Assembly: GCF_027484205.1 (NCBI RefSeq)
Contig: NZ_JAIXUB010000023.1
Location: forward strand, 82,577-146,576
Reading direction: 5' to 3'
Length of the DNA stretch: 64,000 nt
DNA from: Flavobacterium sp.
GTDB lineage: Bacteria; Bacteroidota; Bacteroidia; Flavobacteriales; Flavobacteriaceae
Below are positions 9,814 to 20,815 of this stretch, piece by piece. Both the position numbers and the translations under genes were made by a program. The first letter of the stretch is position 1. Each line of letters opens with the position of its first letter. Below the pieces are notes generated by a model. The model was not told the origin of the DNA and did no database searches. It worked only from the letters and a program-made list of their open reading frames with translations.

Positions 9814-11349
9814 ATGTTAGTAAAAGTATTTGGAAGCGCTGTCTTTGGCGTTCAAGCTACAACAATCACTGTAGAAGTAAATATTGATAAAGGTGTAGGT
9901 TACCATCTTGTAGGTTTACCAGATAACGCCATTAAAGAAAGCAATTATCGAATTGCCGCAGCTTTAAGCAATAATGGATATAAAATTCCAGTAAAAAAAA
10001 TCACTTTAAATTTAGCTCCAGCCGATTTGCGTAAAGAAGGATCAGCATATGATTTGACTTTAGCTATTGGAATTCTTGTGGCATCAGGTCAGATAAAAGC
10101 TGATGATGTTGACAAGTATATTATTATGGGTGAATTATCGCTCGATGGAGGTTTGCAACCCATAAAAGGTGCTTTATCTATAGCAATTCAAGCACGAGAA
10201 GAAGGTTTCAAAGGTTTTTTCCTTCCGAAACAAAATGCTAAAGAAGCAGCAGTTGTCGATGGATTAGAAGTTTATGGCATTGAAAATGTAACCGAAATTA
10301 TCAATTTCTTTGAAGGAAAAGGAACTTTAGAACCAACAGTTATTAATACGAGAGAGGAATTTTACAAAGAATTAGATTTTCCAGAGTTTGATTTTTCCGA
10401 TGTCAAAGGTCAAGAATCCATAAAAAGATGTATGGAAATTGCTGCTGCTGGAGGACATAATATTATTTTAATTGGTCCACCAGGTTCAGGTAAGACAATG
10501 CTTGCCAAGCGATTACCAAGTATTTTGCCACCAATGACTTTGAAAGAAGCTTTAGAAACTACTAAAATTCATTCTGTTGCAGGAAAAATTAAAGAATCAG
10601 GATTGATGAGTCAACGACCTTTTCGTGCGCCACATCACACAGCGTCAAGCGTTTCTCTTGTTGGAGGAGGAAGTTATCCACAACCTGGAGAAATTTCATT
10701 ATCGCATAATGGTGTTTTATTTTTAGATGAATTACCAGAGTTTAAAAGAGAAGTTCTTGAAGTGATGCGTCAACCTTTAGAAGATAGGGAAGTGACAATT
10801 TCGAGAGCTAAATTTACCATTACTTACCCATCATCTTTTATGTTAGTTGCGAGTATGAATCCGAGTCCGAGTGGCTATTTTAACGATCCAGATGCACCAC
10901 AAAGTTCTTCACCACAGGAGATGCAACGTTATATGAGTAAAATTTCTGGACCACTTTTAGATAGAATTGATATTCATATTGAAGTTACTCCAGTTCCTTT
11001 TGATAAATTGACTGAAACTCGAAAATCAGAAAGTAGTATTGAAATTAGAAAACGAGTAACTGCAGCAAGAGAAATACAAAGTAAACGATTTGAATCATTT
11101 GATAACATTCATTACAATGCACAGATGAGTTCGAAGCAAATTAGAGAATATTGTGCTTTAGACGAAGCATCGTTGCAATTATTAAAAACTGCTATGGAAC
11201 GACTGAATCTTTCTGCCAGAGCTTTTGACAGAATACTAAAAGTTGCTAGAACCATTGCCGATTTAGAAAATTCTGAAATTGTTGTTTCCAATCATATTGC
11301 AGAAGCAATTCAATACAGAAGTTTGGACAGAGATGGATGGCTGGGATGA
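9814..11349 (+). CDS. comM: YifB/ComM-family Mg-chelatase-like AAA+ ATPase
   Basis: A cytoplasmic hexameric ATPase (511 aa). ComM of Vibrio is a branch-migration helicase that helps integrate transforming DNA, and orthologues occur in most bacteria. The N-terminal third (1-175) is the Lon-protease-like ChlI subunit fold ([24 protein letters not shown]). The AAA+ domain has Walker [10 protein letters not shown] near residue 222, the Mg-chelatase segment [17 protein letters not shown], Walker [12 protein letters not shown] and sensor segment [11 protein letters not shown]. The C-terminal Mg-chelatase domain (about 410-505) ends RSLDRDGW. The length matches the family. Confidence 0.95.
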   Translation: MLVKVFGSAVFGVQATTITVEVNIDKGVGYHLVGLPDNAIKESNYRIAAALSNNGYKIPVKKITLNLAPADLRKEGSAYDLTLAIGILVASGQIKADDVDKYIIMGELSLDGGLQPIKGALSIAIQAREEGFKGFFLPKQNAKEAAVVDGLEVYGIENVTEIINFFEGKGTLEPTVINTREEFYKELDFPEFDFSDVKGQESIKRCMEIAAAGGHNIILIGPPGSGKTMLAKRLPSILPPMTLKEALETTKIHSVAGKIKESGLMSQRPFRAPHHTASSVSLVGGGSYPQPGEISLSHNGVLFLDELPEFKREVLEVMRQPLEDREVTISRAKFTITYPSSFMLVASMNPSPSGYFNDPDAPQSSSPQEMQRYMSKISGPLLDRIDIHIEVTPVPFDKLTETRKSESSIEIRKRVTAAREIQSKRFESFDNIHYNAQMSSKQIREYCALDEASLQLLKTAMERLNLSARAFDRILKVARTIADLENSEIVVSNHIAEAIQYRSLDRDGWLG

Positions 11350-11409
11350 TATTAGATTTTAGATATTGATTTTACTTATCGCTAATAACTTAAAACTCAT
11401 ATCTAACCA

Positions 11410-12735
11410 CTATTTATTAAATCTATAATATCGAGCACCAACTAAAACAGGATTTTCTTTTTCTATATAATCCAATGCAAACTCATTTTTAGGTTGTAAA
11501 ACAGATTGTTTTCGTTCCTTTTTATGAAGTGTAATGTAAGTTCCAAAATCGATTTCTGTTGAATTATTTAAGGTTTCAAATAATTCTGTTTTTTCAATAA
11601 CGGATTTCCAATGTTCTTGAACTTCGGCTTCAAAGACTTTTGATTTTGAACCACTTCCGTAGGCAATAAAACCAAATTTTTTAGAAATTAAATCTGTATT
11701 TTGTTGCAAATGAAAACATAATGTAGATAACATTCCAAGGAAAATTGAACCGGTGTACATATTTCCAACTTGTCCCGAAGCAATTTCTGAAGGAAAAATG
11801 GTTTGGTTTACAAATTCTAAATATTCAGGAGTTTTAGAAATGGTTTTTATATCTTCTGTTAGATTATTTTCTTTAGCGAAAATTTCAACAAATGTTCTTC
11901 TTGCTTGAAAACAATAGGGAAGGTGCATCAAAATATTTTCCCACGATTGGTATAATTTTCCGCTTTGATTAGTGATTTCTTTGTAGTGAAAATAAGCATC
12001 AGATGTTCTATTGATGTAACATTGATTTGAATATTGTCCATCAAAAACAGGTTGCTCTTTATAGATGGCAATTTCATTTTCTAAAATTCCAAGCCATTCA
12101 GGATTTTCATTTGTATTTAAAATTTCTTCTTTAGAAAAATAACGTCTTGGTTTGAAAAAATCAAAAACTCCTTGAGAAGAAACACCAACTTCTTGAGAAA
12201 ATGCTAAAACCCTTGGATTAGAAGTAATTAACATCGCAATTGCTCCAGCACCTTGAGTGTATTCACCAGTAGAATTCAAATCATATTTGGCATTATCTGT
12301 CGCCACTACGATAGCTTTTTTTGTTGGATTTAAACGGATAAAATCTAAAGTAGTTTGCAAAGCATCTACAGCGCCAATGCATGCAAAAGTCATGTCTAAA
12401 GTATCACAATTGTTAAAAGTGCTTTCACCAAATTGTTGTTCCAATAAAGTTGTTACATAACTTGCAATGGGTTTTGATGAATCTACAGCACTTTCAGTTC
12501 CTACATAAATTCGGGCAATTTCTTTTGGATTTAAATTTTCTTGTTGGATGAGTTTGAAAACAGCATTTGCAGCAAAAGTTATAACGTCTTGATGGACATC
12601 AGGGAAACTCATCTTATATAATCCTAAACCTTTTATAAGTTTTTCGGGTTCAATGTTTCTGTTTTCTGCAAGAACTTTTATTGGTAAATGTATTTTTGGT
12701 AAATCAAATGCAATGCTGTCAATTCCGACTTTCAT
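11410..12735 (-). CDS. Hydroxymethylglutaryl-CoA synthase family protein
   Basis: A thiolase-fold enzyme (441 aa) that condenses acetyl-CoA with acetoacetyl-CoA to HMG-CoA, the entry step of the mevalonate route to isoprenoids used by many Flavobacteriaceae. The N-terminus MKVGIDSIAFDLPKIHLP is typical of bacterial HMG-CoA synthase; the acyl-carrying cysteine is C119 in DMTFACIGA; a later segment carries the catalytic histidine region (ENILMHLPYCFQARRTFVEI). No other mevalonate genes are nearby. HMG-CoA synthase-like enzymes of polyketide clusters are the alternative but there is no such context. Retinal for the rhodopsin further on ultimately depends on isoprenoid supply, which is only a thematic link. 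Confidence 0.85.
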   Translation of the reverse strand: MKVGIDSIAFDLPKIHLPIKVLAENRNIEPEKLIKGLGLYKMSFPDVHQDVITFAANAVFKLIQQENLNPKEIARIYVGTESAVDSSKPIASYVTTLLEQQFGESTFNNCDTLDMTFACIGAVDALQTTLDFIRLNPTKKAIVVATDNAKYDLNSTGEYTQGAGAIAMLITSNPRVLAFSQEVGVSSQGVFDFFKPRRYFSKEEILNTNENPEWLGILENEIAIYKEQPVFDGQYSNQCYINRTSDAYFHYKEITNQSGKLYQSWENILMHLPYCFQARRTFVEIFAKENNLTEDIKTISKTPEYLEFVNQTIFPSEIASGQVGNMYTGSIFLGMLSTLCFHLQQNTDLISKKFGFIAYGSGSKSKVFEAEVQEHWKSVIEKTELFETLNNSTEIDFGTYITLHKKERKQSVLQPKNEFALDYIEKENPVLVGARYYRFNK

Positions 12736-12933
12736 GATGGTAAATTTTGAACAAAATTACCATTTGAATTGATAAAAACCATTGAACAATATCTAATTTT
12801 TTGGCTTTAGAATACGAATTATTAAAGTGATAATTTTTGCCTATTTTTTTTAACTTTTATAAAATTATTAGATATGTTTTGTACAAAATCATAACAATTA
12901 AAGAATTTCCAACTTTGGTTTAATTCATAAAAA

Positions 12934-12957
12934 AAGAGCAATTTTATAATTGCTCTT
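12934..12957 (-). terminator. Terminator of the zinc metallopeptidase gene
   Basis: AAGAGCAATT (12934-12943) and AATTGCTCTT form a perfect stem around a 4-base loop; on the minus strand it is followed by a run of T residues. The gap up to 12735 shows nothing else. Confidence 0.85.
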
Positions 12958-12979
12958 AGTTTTTTATGATTTATTATTT

Positions 12980-13849
12980 TTATTTTAAATCGTAACCATA
13001 TTTCGCAAAGGTATCGCCTTGTCCAACATCTCCTGTAGAATAACCAAGTTTGAACCAGTATTTTCTTTGTTCTGAAGTTCCATGTGTAAATGAATCTGGT
13101 TGTACATGTCCTTGCATTTTGCTTTGAATGGCATCATCACCAACAGCGTGTGCAGCACTTAAAGCTTCATCAATGTCACCTTCTTCAAGATATTCTTGAT
13201 TGTAGTGTGCCCAAACTCCTGCGTAAAAATCTGCTTGAAGTTCTAAACAAACTGAAAGTTTATTTGCTTCTGCTTGGCTTAAACCTTGTTGCATTTGACG
13301 CATTTTGTTAGATGTTCCAGTTATGGTTTGAATGTGATGACCTACTTCGTGAGCAATAACATAAGCAATTGCAAAATCTCCACCTTTAGCTCCAAAACGA
13401 GTTTTTAATTCTTCAAAAAATCGTAAATCCATATAAACTTTTTTGTCGCCAGGACAATAAAATGGACCAGAAGCAGCAGTTGCACTTCCACAAGCGGTTT
13501 CTACTGCATCAGAAAATAAAACCATTTTAGGTTGTTCATATTGCAGATTATTTTCTTGAAATATTTGACCAAAGGTATCTTCTGTGTAAGCAAAAACAGT
13601 TTTAGCAAAATCACCAATTTCTTTTTCTTCTGCTGTTAATTGACGTTGTTCACCAGTTTGTTCAGTTTGTTGACCTTGGTTCATTTGTTCTAACATTGGA
13701 GTAAGCATTTTAGCATTTTCTCCACCAAAAAGATTAAGCAAAAGAATAATAATTCCTAATGCTCCACCACCAAGTGCTACTTTTCCACCGCTAGACATTC
13801 CTCTTCTGTCTTCAACGTTGTCACTCTGACGATTACCTCTCCATTTCAT
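12980..13849 (-). CDS. YpfJ/KPN_02809-family neutral zinc metallopeptidase
   Basis: A membrane-anchored peptidase (289 aa). The N-terminal cytoplasmic stretch KWRGNRQSDNVEDRRG is the conserved start of the family; a single membrane helix spans about 23-42. The extracytoplasmic domain contains the zinc motif HEVGHH (H167, E168, H171), the segment YCPGDKKVYMDLRFF, and the third-ligand region ELQADFYAGVWAH. Length and motifs match the family, whose physiological substrate is unknown. It is the first gene upstream of the large hybrid kinase on the minus strand's downstream side (42-bp gap) and has its own terminator. Confidence 0.92.
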   Translation of the reverse strand: MKWRGNRQSDNVEDRRGMSSGGKVALGGGALGIIILLLNLFGGENAKMLTPMLEQMNQGQQTEQTGEQRQLTAEEKEIGDFAKTVFAYTEDTFGQIFQENNLQYEQPKMVLFSDAVETACGSATAASGPFYCPGDKKVYMDLRFFEELKTRFGAKGGDFAIAYVIAHEVGHHIQTITGTSNKMRQMQQGLSQAEANKLSVCLELQADFYAGVWAHYNQEYLEEGDIDEALSAAHAVGDDAIQSKMQGHVQPDSFTHGTSEQRKYWFKLGYSTGDVGQGDTFAKYGYDLK

Positions 13850-13890
13850 AATTTAATAATTTTTAATAATAACAAATATAGTTTTTTTGA

Positions 13891-16800
13891 TTAATCTTTA
13901 ATCCATTTTATAATGATGGATTTTAAATTTTCTTTTATTATAGGTTTTGAAGCATAATCGTTCATGCCTGCTTCTAAACATTTTTCCTTTTCACCAACAA
14001 CCGTGCCAGCCGTAAGAGCAATGATTGGTACATGTTTTCCTATTTCTGTTTTTCTAATTTCAATAGAAGCTTCATAGCCATTTTTAATAGGCATTTGAAC
14101 ATCCATTAAAATTAAATCAGGTTTTAGAATTGAAAATTTATCGACTGCTTCTTGACCATTTTCTGCTTCGTATATCGTTCCATTTGGAATGATTTGTTTT
14201 ATTAGTGTTTTAGCTAAAAGCATGTTGATTTTATTGTCTTCAACAAGTAAAATTTTAAAGTTTTCATGTCCAAAATTGATATTTTCTTTTTCTTCAACAA
14301 CTTCAATTTTAGCTTCTTGTTGACTATTTTCAATATCGTTTGATGTTTTTAATTTTATGTCAAAAAAGAAATCACTTCCTTTTCCATAATCGCTCTCTAA
14401 TTGTAATTTACTATTCATTAAACCAAGCAGTTGATTTGAAATAGTTAAACCTAAACCTGTACCACCAAATTTTCTTGTGGTTGAAGTATCGCCTTGTGAG
14501 AAAGAATCAAATATTTTTTGTTGGTATGCCTTTTGAATTCCAATTCCAGTATCTTTTACTGAAAAGCGAATTGTTTTTTCATCATTTTCTGTATCTTCTT
14601 TGATATTTACTGAAAGTACAACATTTCCTTTTTCAGTAAATTTTACAGCGTTGCTTAATAAGTTTATCAATATTTGTTTTAAGCGAACACTATCAACCCA
14701 AATGTATTTAGGAACTTGATTACTAATATTTAGACTTAACTCAATTTTTTTTGTATTAGAATCATAATTAATTAGTTCAATAACTTGATTCAGTATTTCA
14801 TTCAAATCATATTTTTTAATATCTAATTCAAGTTTTCCAGATTCAATTTTTGAAAAATCAAGAATGTCATTTACAATTTCCATCAATGATTTTGCCGATT
14901 GATTGATGGTGTTCATATAATTTCTTTGAATGGCTTCTAAATTTGTATTTTTCAATAAATCAGTAAATCCAATAATTCCGTTTAATGGAGTTCGTATTTC
15001 GTGACTCATATTGGCTAAAAATTCTGATTTAGCTTTGTTAGCAGCTTCTGCAAATTCTTTTGCAATAATAGCTTCTTCGGCTTCTTTTTGTTTTGTTATA
15101 TCAATATAGATTCCACCAATAAATTCAATCTTGTTATCTTTTTTAATGGCATCAGCAAATTCTTCAATCCAAACATAATTTCCTGATTTTGTTTTTATTC
15201 GGTATTTTGAATGAATTTGTTTGCCATTTTTGATGTCAGTAATTTGCTCAGAAATCACTTTGTTTTTTTCTTCAGGATGAATAAGATCTAAAAACGAAAG
15301 CGTATTGTTTAAGAAAAACTCTTTTCTATATCCTGTTAAATTTTCAATTTCATCGTTTAAATAAACTTTAGTTGATTGATCATCAAATTTTGATAAATAA
15401 ACTGTGCCTGGAATATTATTAGCGATTAATCTAAATTTTTCTTCAGTTTCAGAAATCAGGTTTTCATTTTCATAACGTTCAATTGCTGATGAAATATTGT
15501 TTGCCAATGTTTGAAGAATATTAATTTCATCATCTGTCCAAATTCTTTCATTTGTACAATCATCAAAACCAATAAAGCCATAAAACTCTTTTTTAATAAA
15601 TATTGGAATTACTAAAATCGATAATATATCTTCTTCTGTGAGCGTTTTTTTAAATTTTAAATCTTCTAAATCTTTTACTAAAAAATTAAAATGTTTGTTT
15701 TGTTGAAGCAGTTCAATGAATTGTAAAAAATTATCGTATGAAAAGTTTTGTAATTCTTGATTATCTATTTGTGGAGATATATTTTTGTTAACCCATTCAT
15801 ACTTTTGACTTACCGTTCTTTGTTTTGAGTCGTTAGTGAAGAAGTAAACACGATCGACTCTCGATGCTTTTCCAATGATTTCAAGAGTTTCATTACAGTT
15901 GTGAAATATATTTTTATTACTAATAAAACTGTTTGTAATATTTGCTAATGCAGAAAGTAATTCGCTTTTGTATTCTAGTTTTCTTTCTGCTTCAATTCTG
16001 TGATTTGTTTCAATGGCAATGGCAATAAAATCGCAAATACTTCTTGAAAAGTTAATATCTTCTGTATCCCAATTTTTAATTTTTGTAGTTGATTCAAAAC
16101 ATAAAATACCAATGAGTTTTCCTCCAGAATATATTGGTGAATCAAGCATTGAAAGTATACTGTTTTTTGGAAAATATTCTGCCCAAAATTCGCTTGTATC
16201 ATTGTTTTTATAGACATCACTTGCAATGATTTGGTTTTCTGTTTCAATAGCTTCAAAATATGTTGGGAAATCTTTTTTATGAAGAACAAATCCTTTTTCA
16301 TAATAATTCTTATTTGCTAAAAACAATTTTCCGCAAACAATTTTATCATCATAATAATTCCAGAAACTAACGCGATTAATATCAACTTTTTCAGCAACAA
16401 TTTTTAGCAAGTAGTTTAAAAAATCATCAAAATTTTCTTGACCTGAAAAACTTTTTATAGTTAATTGTTTGATGACATCATTGTACTTTCTAACTTTTTT
16501 TTCTCTCCTTGAAGCTTCAATTTCAATGTTTTTTATAATCGTAATATCTCTTGCAATTACTGTATAACCTATTATTTTCCCTATCTCATTTCGTTTAATA
16601 GAAACGTTTTGTGATAACCATATGGTTTCATTATTTTTATTTATAATTGGAAAAATTAGTGTTTCAAAACTTGTTATTTCTTTTAATGGTTTTGAATAAA
16701 ATGCGACTACTTTTTCTTTGTAGTCTTTTCTAATAAAATCTGTAAAATGTCGGCAATACATTTCTTCTAATGTATAACCCATTATATTTTCGGAATGTTT

Positions 16801-17931
16801 GTTTATAAAAGTATAATTTCCGTCAATATCAGTTTCATAGATAATGTCATTAGCACTTTCAATTAAATTTCTATGTTGATTTTGAATGTGAATTTGCTCT
16901 GTAACATCTTGCCCAATTCCAATAATTAAATTTTCATTGAACATTTTATCTTTCCATTGGATGTATTTATATTCACCATTTTTACATTTTAAACGTCTTA
17001 CATACAATCGGTTATCAATATAGTTTTTATGATAATCTTCTCCAATAAATTCAGAATCTTGAGTTAATTCCCAAAATTTCATTCCCATAACTTCATCAGG
17101 TTCATATCCCAAAAAATTAGTTATTTGATCGCTACAATAAGAAACTTCACCTTTTTTATTTGTTGCAATAGTTAATGAGTTTCCTTTATTTACAATTTCG
17201 TTTGCAAATAAAAATTTATTTTTTGTGTTTACAAGTGCAATATGTCTTGCCATGTGAATAGCTATAATTGCTAAAAAGGAACAAAATAAAATTACAACCA
17301 AATTAGGAGTAATGTAGTTTTGATTATAAATACCAATAGTGAACAAAAGTGTTATAGTTGAAAAAACCCAATACTGAACAACACTTTTAAAAGTATTATA
17401 GGACAAAAAGAAAGCAATTATCAATTCGACATAGGAAACTAAGTCAAATTGAAATAAAAGTATTCTAAAATAAGTAGTTATGAAGTATAATAAATATAAT
17501 GAGGTGAAGATATAATTGAGATAGTTTTTAATTATTTTTGTTTTTGTACTAATTAAATAGATTGATATCAATACTAATCCAAAAATGAAATTGGGTATAA
17601 AAAATGAATTTGTTCTTACTTTAAAAACCTCAAAAACGAGTTCTACTAATGGAAGTATGATTCCTAAAAAAAGTAAGTAAAGATTGTACTGTTCTTCTTT
17701 TGGTTCAAATTCTGAAAAATTATTGTTGAAATGCAGTTGAATTTTATTTGTTTTATCAGCAATAGTATAGATTAAATACAAAATCAAAACCACAATTGCT
17801 GTTAAAATCCATCCATTGCTGTAGAAGAATCCTTTAGATAAGTTGATAGTTAATGCAGAGTTAAATGCAAATAAGCATTTTTGTATACTTAAATTTATTA
17901 AATAATAAAACAAATTTATAGTGTTTGGCAT
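13891..17931 (-). CDS. Membrane-bound hybrid histidine kinase with PAS, GAF and receiver domains
   Basis: A 1346-residue hybrid sensor kinase. Order: about eight membrane helices (residues about 35-235); PAS (about 250-345, ATNKKGEVSYCSDQITNFLGYEPDEVMG); PAS (about 350-470, ESANDIIYETDIDGNYTFINKHSENIMGYT); two GAF domains (about 490-660 and 680-835); a third PAS with PAC (about 845-960); HisKA with the phospho-His in FLANMSHEIRTPLNGIIGF; HATPase (LLSNAVKFTEKG, DTGIGI, GGTGLGLTIS); and a C-terminal receiver domain with phospho-Asp in DLILMDVQMPIKNG. There is no output domain, so signalling must continue to another protein. The tandem PAS/GAF array suggests several cytoplasmic inputs, none identifiable. 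It is encoded alone. Confidence 0.92.
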   Translation of the reverse strand: MPNTINLFYYLINLSIQKCLFAFNSALTINLSKGFFYSNGWILTAIVVLILYLIYTIADKTNKIQLHFNNNFSEFEPKEEQYNLYLLFLGIILPLVELVFEVFKVRTNSFFIPNFIFGLVLISIYLISTKTKIIKNYLNYIFTSLYLLYFITTYFRILLFQFDLVSYVELIIAFFLSYNTFKSVVQYWVFSTITLLFTIGIYNQNYITPNLVVILFCSFLAIIAIHMARHIALVNTKNKFLFANEIVNKGNSLTIATNKKGEVSYCSDQITNFLGYEPDEVMGMKFWELTQDSEFIGEDYHKNYIDNRLYVRRLKCKNGEYKYIQWKDKMFNENLIIGIGQDVTEQIHIQNQHRNLIESANDIIYETDIDGNYTFINKHSENIMGYTLEEMYCRHFTDFIRKDYKEKVVAFYSKPLKEITSFETLIFPIINKNNETIWLSQNVSIKRNEIGKIIGYTVIARDITIIKNIEIEASRREKKVRKYNDVIKQLTIKSFSGQENFDDFLNYLLKIVAEKVDINRVSFWNYYDDKIVCGKLFLANKNYYEKGFVLHKKDFPTYFEAIETENQIIASDVYKNNDTSEFWAEYFPKNSILSMLDSPIYSGGKLIGILCFESTTKIKNWDTEDINFSRSICDFIAIAIETNHRIEAERKLEYKSELLSALANITNSFISNKNIFHNCNETLEIIGKASRVDRVYFFTNDSKQRTVSQKYEWVNKNISPQIDNQELQNFSYDNFLQFIELLQQNKHFNFLVKDLEDLKFKKTLTEEDILSILVIPIFIKKEFYGFIGFDDCTNERIWTDDEINILQTLANNISSAIERYENENLISETEEKFRLIANNIPGTVYLSKFDDQSTKVYLNDEIENLTGYRKEFFLNNTLSFLDLIHPEEKNKVISEQITDIKNGKQIHSKYRIKTKSGNYVWIEEFADAIKKDNKIEFIGGIYIDITKQKEAEEAIIAKEFAEAANKAKSEFLANMSHEIRTPLNGIIGFTDLLKNTNLEAIQRNYMNTINQSAKSLMEIVNDILDFSKIESGKLELDIKKYDLNEILNQVIELINYDSNTKKIELSLNISNQVPKYIWVDSVRLKQILINLLSNAVKFTEKGNVVLSVNIKEDTENDEKTIRFSVKDTGIGIQKAYQQKIFDSFSQGDTSTTRKFGGTGLGLTISNQLLGLMNSKLQLESDYGKGSDFFFDIKLKTSNDIENSQQEAKIEVVEEKENINFGHENFKILLVEDNKINMLLAKTLIKQIIPNGTIYEAENGQEAVDKFSILKPDLILMDVQMPIKNGYEASIEIRKTEIGKHVPIIALTAGTVVGEKEKCLEAGMNDYASKPIIKENLKSIIIKWIKD

Positions 17932-17988
17932 CTAACAAGGAATTGATTTGTAAAGCAATATACAAATTTTATCGATATTTTACAAAAT

Positions 17989-19317
17989 TTAAAGCCAATT
18001 CAATATTTTTTTAAGAGATTTTATCTTCTCTTTATAAGGAGCATAACGTAAAGGTAAATCTAACCATGTTCCTTTTTTTACAATCCCTTTTTTATGTGAA
18101 AAGGTTTCAAAACTCATTTTCCCATGGTATGCACCAATGCCACTATGACCAACACCTCCAAAAGGTAAACGATTATTTGAAAAATGAATTACTGTATCGT
18201 TAATACATCCACCACCAAAAGAGTGTTTATTCATGATTTGTTTTGCCCATTTTATATTGTTTGAAAATACATATAAGGCAAGAGGTTTCTCATAGTTGGA
18301 AATAATGGTATCGATTTCAAATTCATTTTCATAACTTAATATGGGTAATATTGGTCCAAAAATTTCATCTTGCATCACTAAGCTCTCTAGTTTTGGTTCG
18401 TTTAATAAAGTAGGAGCAATGTAGTTTTCTGCTTCTATGATTTTTCCACCATATAAAATAGTTTCATTTTCTAAAAATGAAGCCTGTCGTTTCCAATTTT
18501 TATTATTTATAATTCTTGCAAAGTCCAATGATTTTTCAGGATTTTCACCATAAGCAAGAACGATTTCTTCTTTTAAAGCATCAATTAATTTTGACTTAAT
18601 TTTGGTTTTAACCAATATATAATCTGGTGCAATACAAGTTTGTCCTGCGTTGATAAATTTTCCCCAAACGATTCTTTTGGCAGTGAGTTTTAAATTGCAA
18701 TTTTCATCAACAATACATGGATTTTTTCCTCCAAGTTCAAGAGTAACTGGTGTTAGAAATTGTGAAGCAGCTTTAGCAACAATTTTTCCAACGGCTACAC
18801 TTCCGGTAAAGAATATGTAATCCCAACGTTGTGCTAAAAGTTTTTCAGAAACTTCAATTCCACCTTCAATTACTGTAACGTGTTCTTTATCAAAAACTTC
18901 CGAAACTATTTTTGAAATTATTTCAGAGGTATTCGGAGTTAGTTCTGATGGTTTTATTACGACTTGATTTCCTGCTGCAACAGCTGCAATTAAAGGACAA
19001 AGTGCTAACTGATATGGATAATTCCATGGAGAAATGATTAAAACTTTTCCATATGGTTCGCTTAAAATATAATCTGACGATGGGAAATTTAATAAAGAAG
19101 GCAAAACCCATTTAGGTTTTGCCCATTTATTGATGTTTTTTATAGTATGTTTTAAATCGGAAATAACATAACTTGTTTCAGTTGCAACGGCTTCAAATTC
19201 GGGTTTTTTAAAGTCGTTGAAAAGTGCTGTAACAATTTCATTTTCATACTTAATTATGAATTTTAGAAGTTGTTTCAGTTTATCTTTTCTGTAACTAATA
19301 TTTGTTTTAAATTCCAT
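17989..19317 (-). CDS. Aldehyde dehydrogenase, ALDH3-like
   Basis: An NAD(P)-dependent aldehyde dehydrogenase (442 aa). Motifs: NAD-binding ISPWNYPYQLALCPL and VIKPSELTP, the catalytic glutamate E194 in TLELGGKNP, and the nucleophile C228 in NAGQTCIAPDY. The short length (about 440 rather than 490 residues) and the C-terminal hydrophobic/basic tail (LRYAPYKEKIKSLKKILNWL) match the ALDH3 class that oxidises medium and long-chain fatty aldehydes and often associates with membranes. It abuts the DUF5723 gene (3-bp gap), so the two are probably cotranscribed, though no functional link is evident. Confidence 0.9.
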   Translation of the reverse strand: MEFKTNISYRKDKLKQLLKFIIKYENEIVTALFNDFKKPEFEAVATETSYVISDLKHTIKNINKWAKPKWVLPSLLNFPSSDYILSEPYGKVLIISPWNYPYQLALCPLIAAVAAGNQVVIKPSELTPNTSEIISKIVSEVFDKEHVTVIEGGIEVSEKLLAQRWDYIFFTGSVAVGKIVAKAASQFLTPVTLELGGKNPCIVDENCNLKLTAKRIVWGKFINAGQTCIAPDYILVKTKIKSKLIDALKEEIVLAYGENPEKSLDFARIINNKNWKRQASFLENETILYGGKIIEAENYIAPTLLNEPKLESLVMQDEIFGPILPILSYENEFEIDTIISNYEKPLALYVFSNNIKWAKQIMNKHSFGGGCINDTVIHFSNNRLPFGGVGHSGIGAYHGKMSFETFSHKKGIVKKGTWLDLPLRYAPYKEKIKSLKKILNWL

Positions 19318-19320
19318 GTT

Positions 19321-20736
19321 TTATAAGAAAGCCCATCTAAATCCTGTGTAAATATCAGCTTGTTTACTATCGTTTGCCAATGCAGTTATAATTGAACCTG
19401 AACCTAAATAAAAACCTCCAAGTCTTAATCCTACACCTGCATTAAATCCTGAAACTTCACTGTTTGTTAATGGTGCATAAACTTCAAAGAAACCTGTGTT
19501 GAATCGTGGAGTAATTGTAAGAATGTTTTGTGCAGTAATTTGATCATTATTTGAATCATCAGTAAGTTTTTGTTGAATAAAACCAGAAACAAACAGTTTT
19601 GAAACCAATTTTAAATCAGCATAAGCTGTAAATGTAGTAGGAAGTTTTACTTTGAAATCTTTTTTCTCTGCTTGTGTTTTATTTAAATATCCTTCACTTA
19701 TTAAAATTGCTTCAACTTCATCAAGACTTTCTACATTTTCAAATATGCTTAAATCTAAACCAGGATTGGCTATGGTTGCATTTGGAATATTCAATACATA
19801 ATCTGTTGAATAATTATTATCGTCTTTGAATGTCATCGAACCTATGTTTCTAATAGACATTCCAGCGTTTAATTTGTATTTGTTTTTGTACTGATTTTTA
19901 ATTTTTTTAACAGCTTTTTCATCTGATTCATCAATGTCTTTTACATCGTCTTTCCATTGGTAATTAAAACCTAAATCGGTTGCAAATCCATTCATACCAC
20001 CAAATACGGATTTAGAATAATCATCAAAATTTGAAAAACTATCAGCTAAACCACCAGAATATGCTATATTTAATGATGCGTTTGAAACACCACTCAAATA
20101 AGCAGTTGTTCCTACATTAGTAATTGTTCCCGAAAATTTATCTAAACCTAAGTTAGCATACGAACCAGGAAATAATAATTTGAATGTTGCACCAACATTA
20201 AATTTATGTTTTTCAGAATCCATAATATTTCTTGAAGCAGAAAAAGCAACTTCACCCCAAGTCGTACCGTTTATTCTTTGATTATAATTATTATTGATTG
20301 TAGTTGGCGCTAAAATGCTGCTTATGCCTGAGTTTGCAATTGCTTCTCCAATTTTCGTATCAATATCAACAAGGTCAAGTTTTCCCGTAGCTTTTGTATA
20401 AAATCCGAAACCCCATTTTTTGTGTTTTACAGCAACACCAATTCCATACAATTCCATATCAAAACGGGCGTTAACAGGCTCACTTCCTGTAAAAATTAAC
20501 TCTTCAAAATCAGTATCAGATGTTAAATCGCTAAAACCAATTTTATTGTTGGCAACATTAAAACTTCCGCCAAAAATATTGACTTCAAATCGATTAGACA
20601 TATTGTTCAATTCCGAAGGATTGATTCCAGCATTTAAAATTCCGACACGACTTGAAGTGCTTAAACCTGCAAAGTGTTCTTGAGAATGAACACCAATTGC
20701 TGCTAATAAAAGTGTAACTAAAATTGATTTTTTCAT
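19321..20736 (-). CDS. DUF5723-family outer membrane beta-barrel protein
   Basis: A 471-residue exported protein: signal peptide about 1-18 (MKKSILVTLLLAAIGVHSQ), then EHFAGLSTSSRVGILNAGINPSELNN, the conserved start of the DUF5723 family of Bacteroidota. Alternating hydrophobic/polar strands, many aromatic and glycine residues and the terminal FRWAFL (ending in an aromatic-hydrophobic pair) indicate an outer membrane barrel. Function unknown for the family. It lies directly upstream of the aldehyde dehydrogenase gene. Confidence 0.85.
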   Translation of the reverse strand: MKKSILVTLLLAAIGVHSQEHFAGLSTSSRVGILNAGINPSELNNMSNRFEVNIFGGSFNVANNKIGFSDLTSDTDFEELIFTGSEPVNARFDMELYGIGVAVKHKKWGFGFYTKATGKLDLVDIDTKIGEAIANSGISSILAPTTINNNYNQRINGTTWGEVAFSASRNIMDSEKHKFNVGATFKLLFPGSYANLGLDKFSGTITNVGTTAYLSGVSNASLNIAYSGGLADSFSNFDDYSKSVFGGMNGFATDLGFNYQWKDDVKDIDESDEKAVKKIKNQYKNKYKLNAGMSIRNIGSMTFKDDNNYSTDYVLNIPNATIANPGLDLSIFENVESLDEVEAILISEGYLNKTQAEKKDFKVKLPTTFTAYADLKLVSKLFVSGFIQQKLTDDSNNDQITAQNILTITPRFNTGFFEVYAPLTNSEVSGFNAGVGLRLGGFYLGSGSIITALANDSKQADIYTGFRWAFL

Positions 20737-20815
20737 AAAATAGATTTTTGATATAGGTTTAATAACAAATCAAACGGATAAAACCCTAAATGATTGTGAT
20801 GTAAAAATACATTTT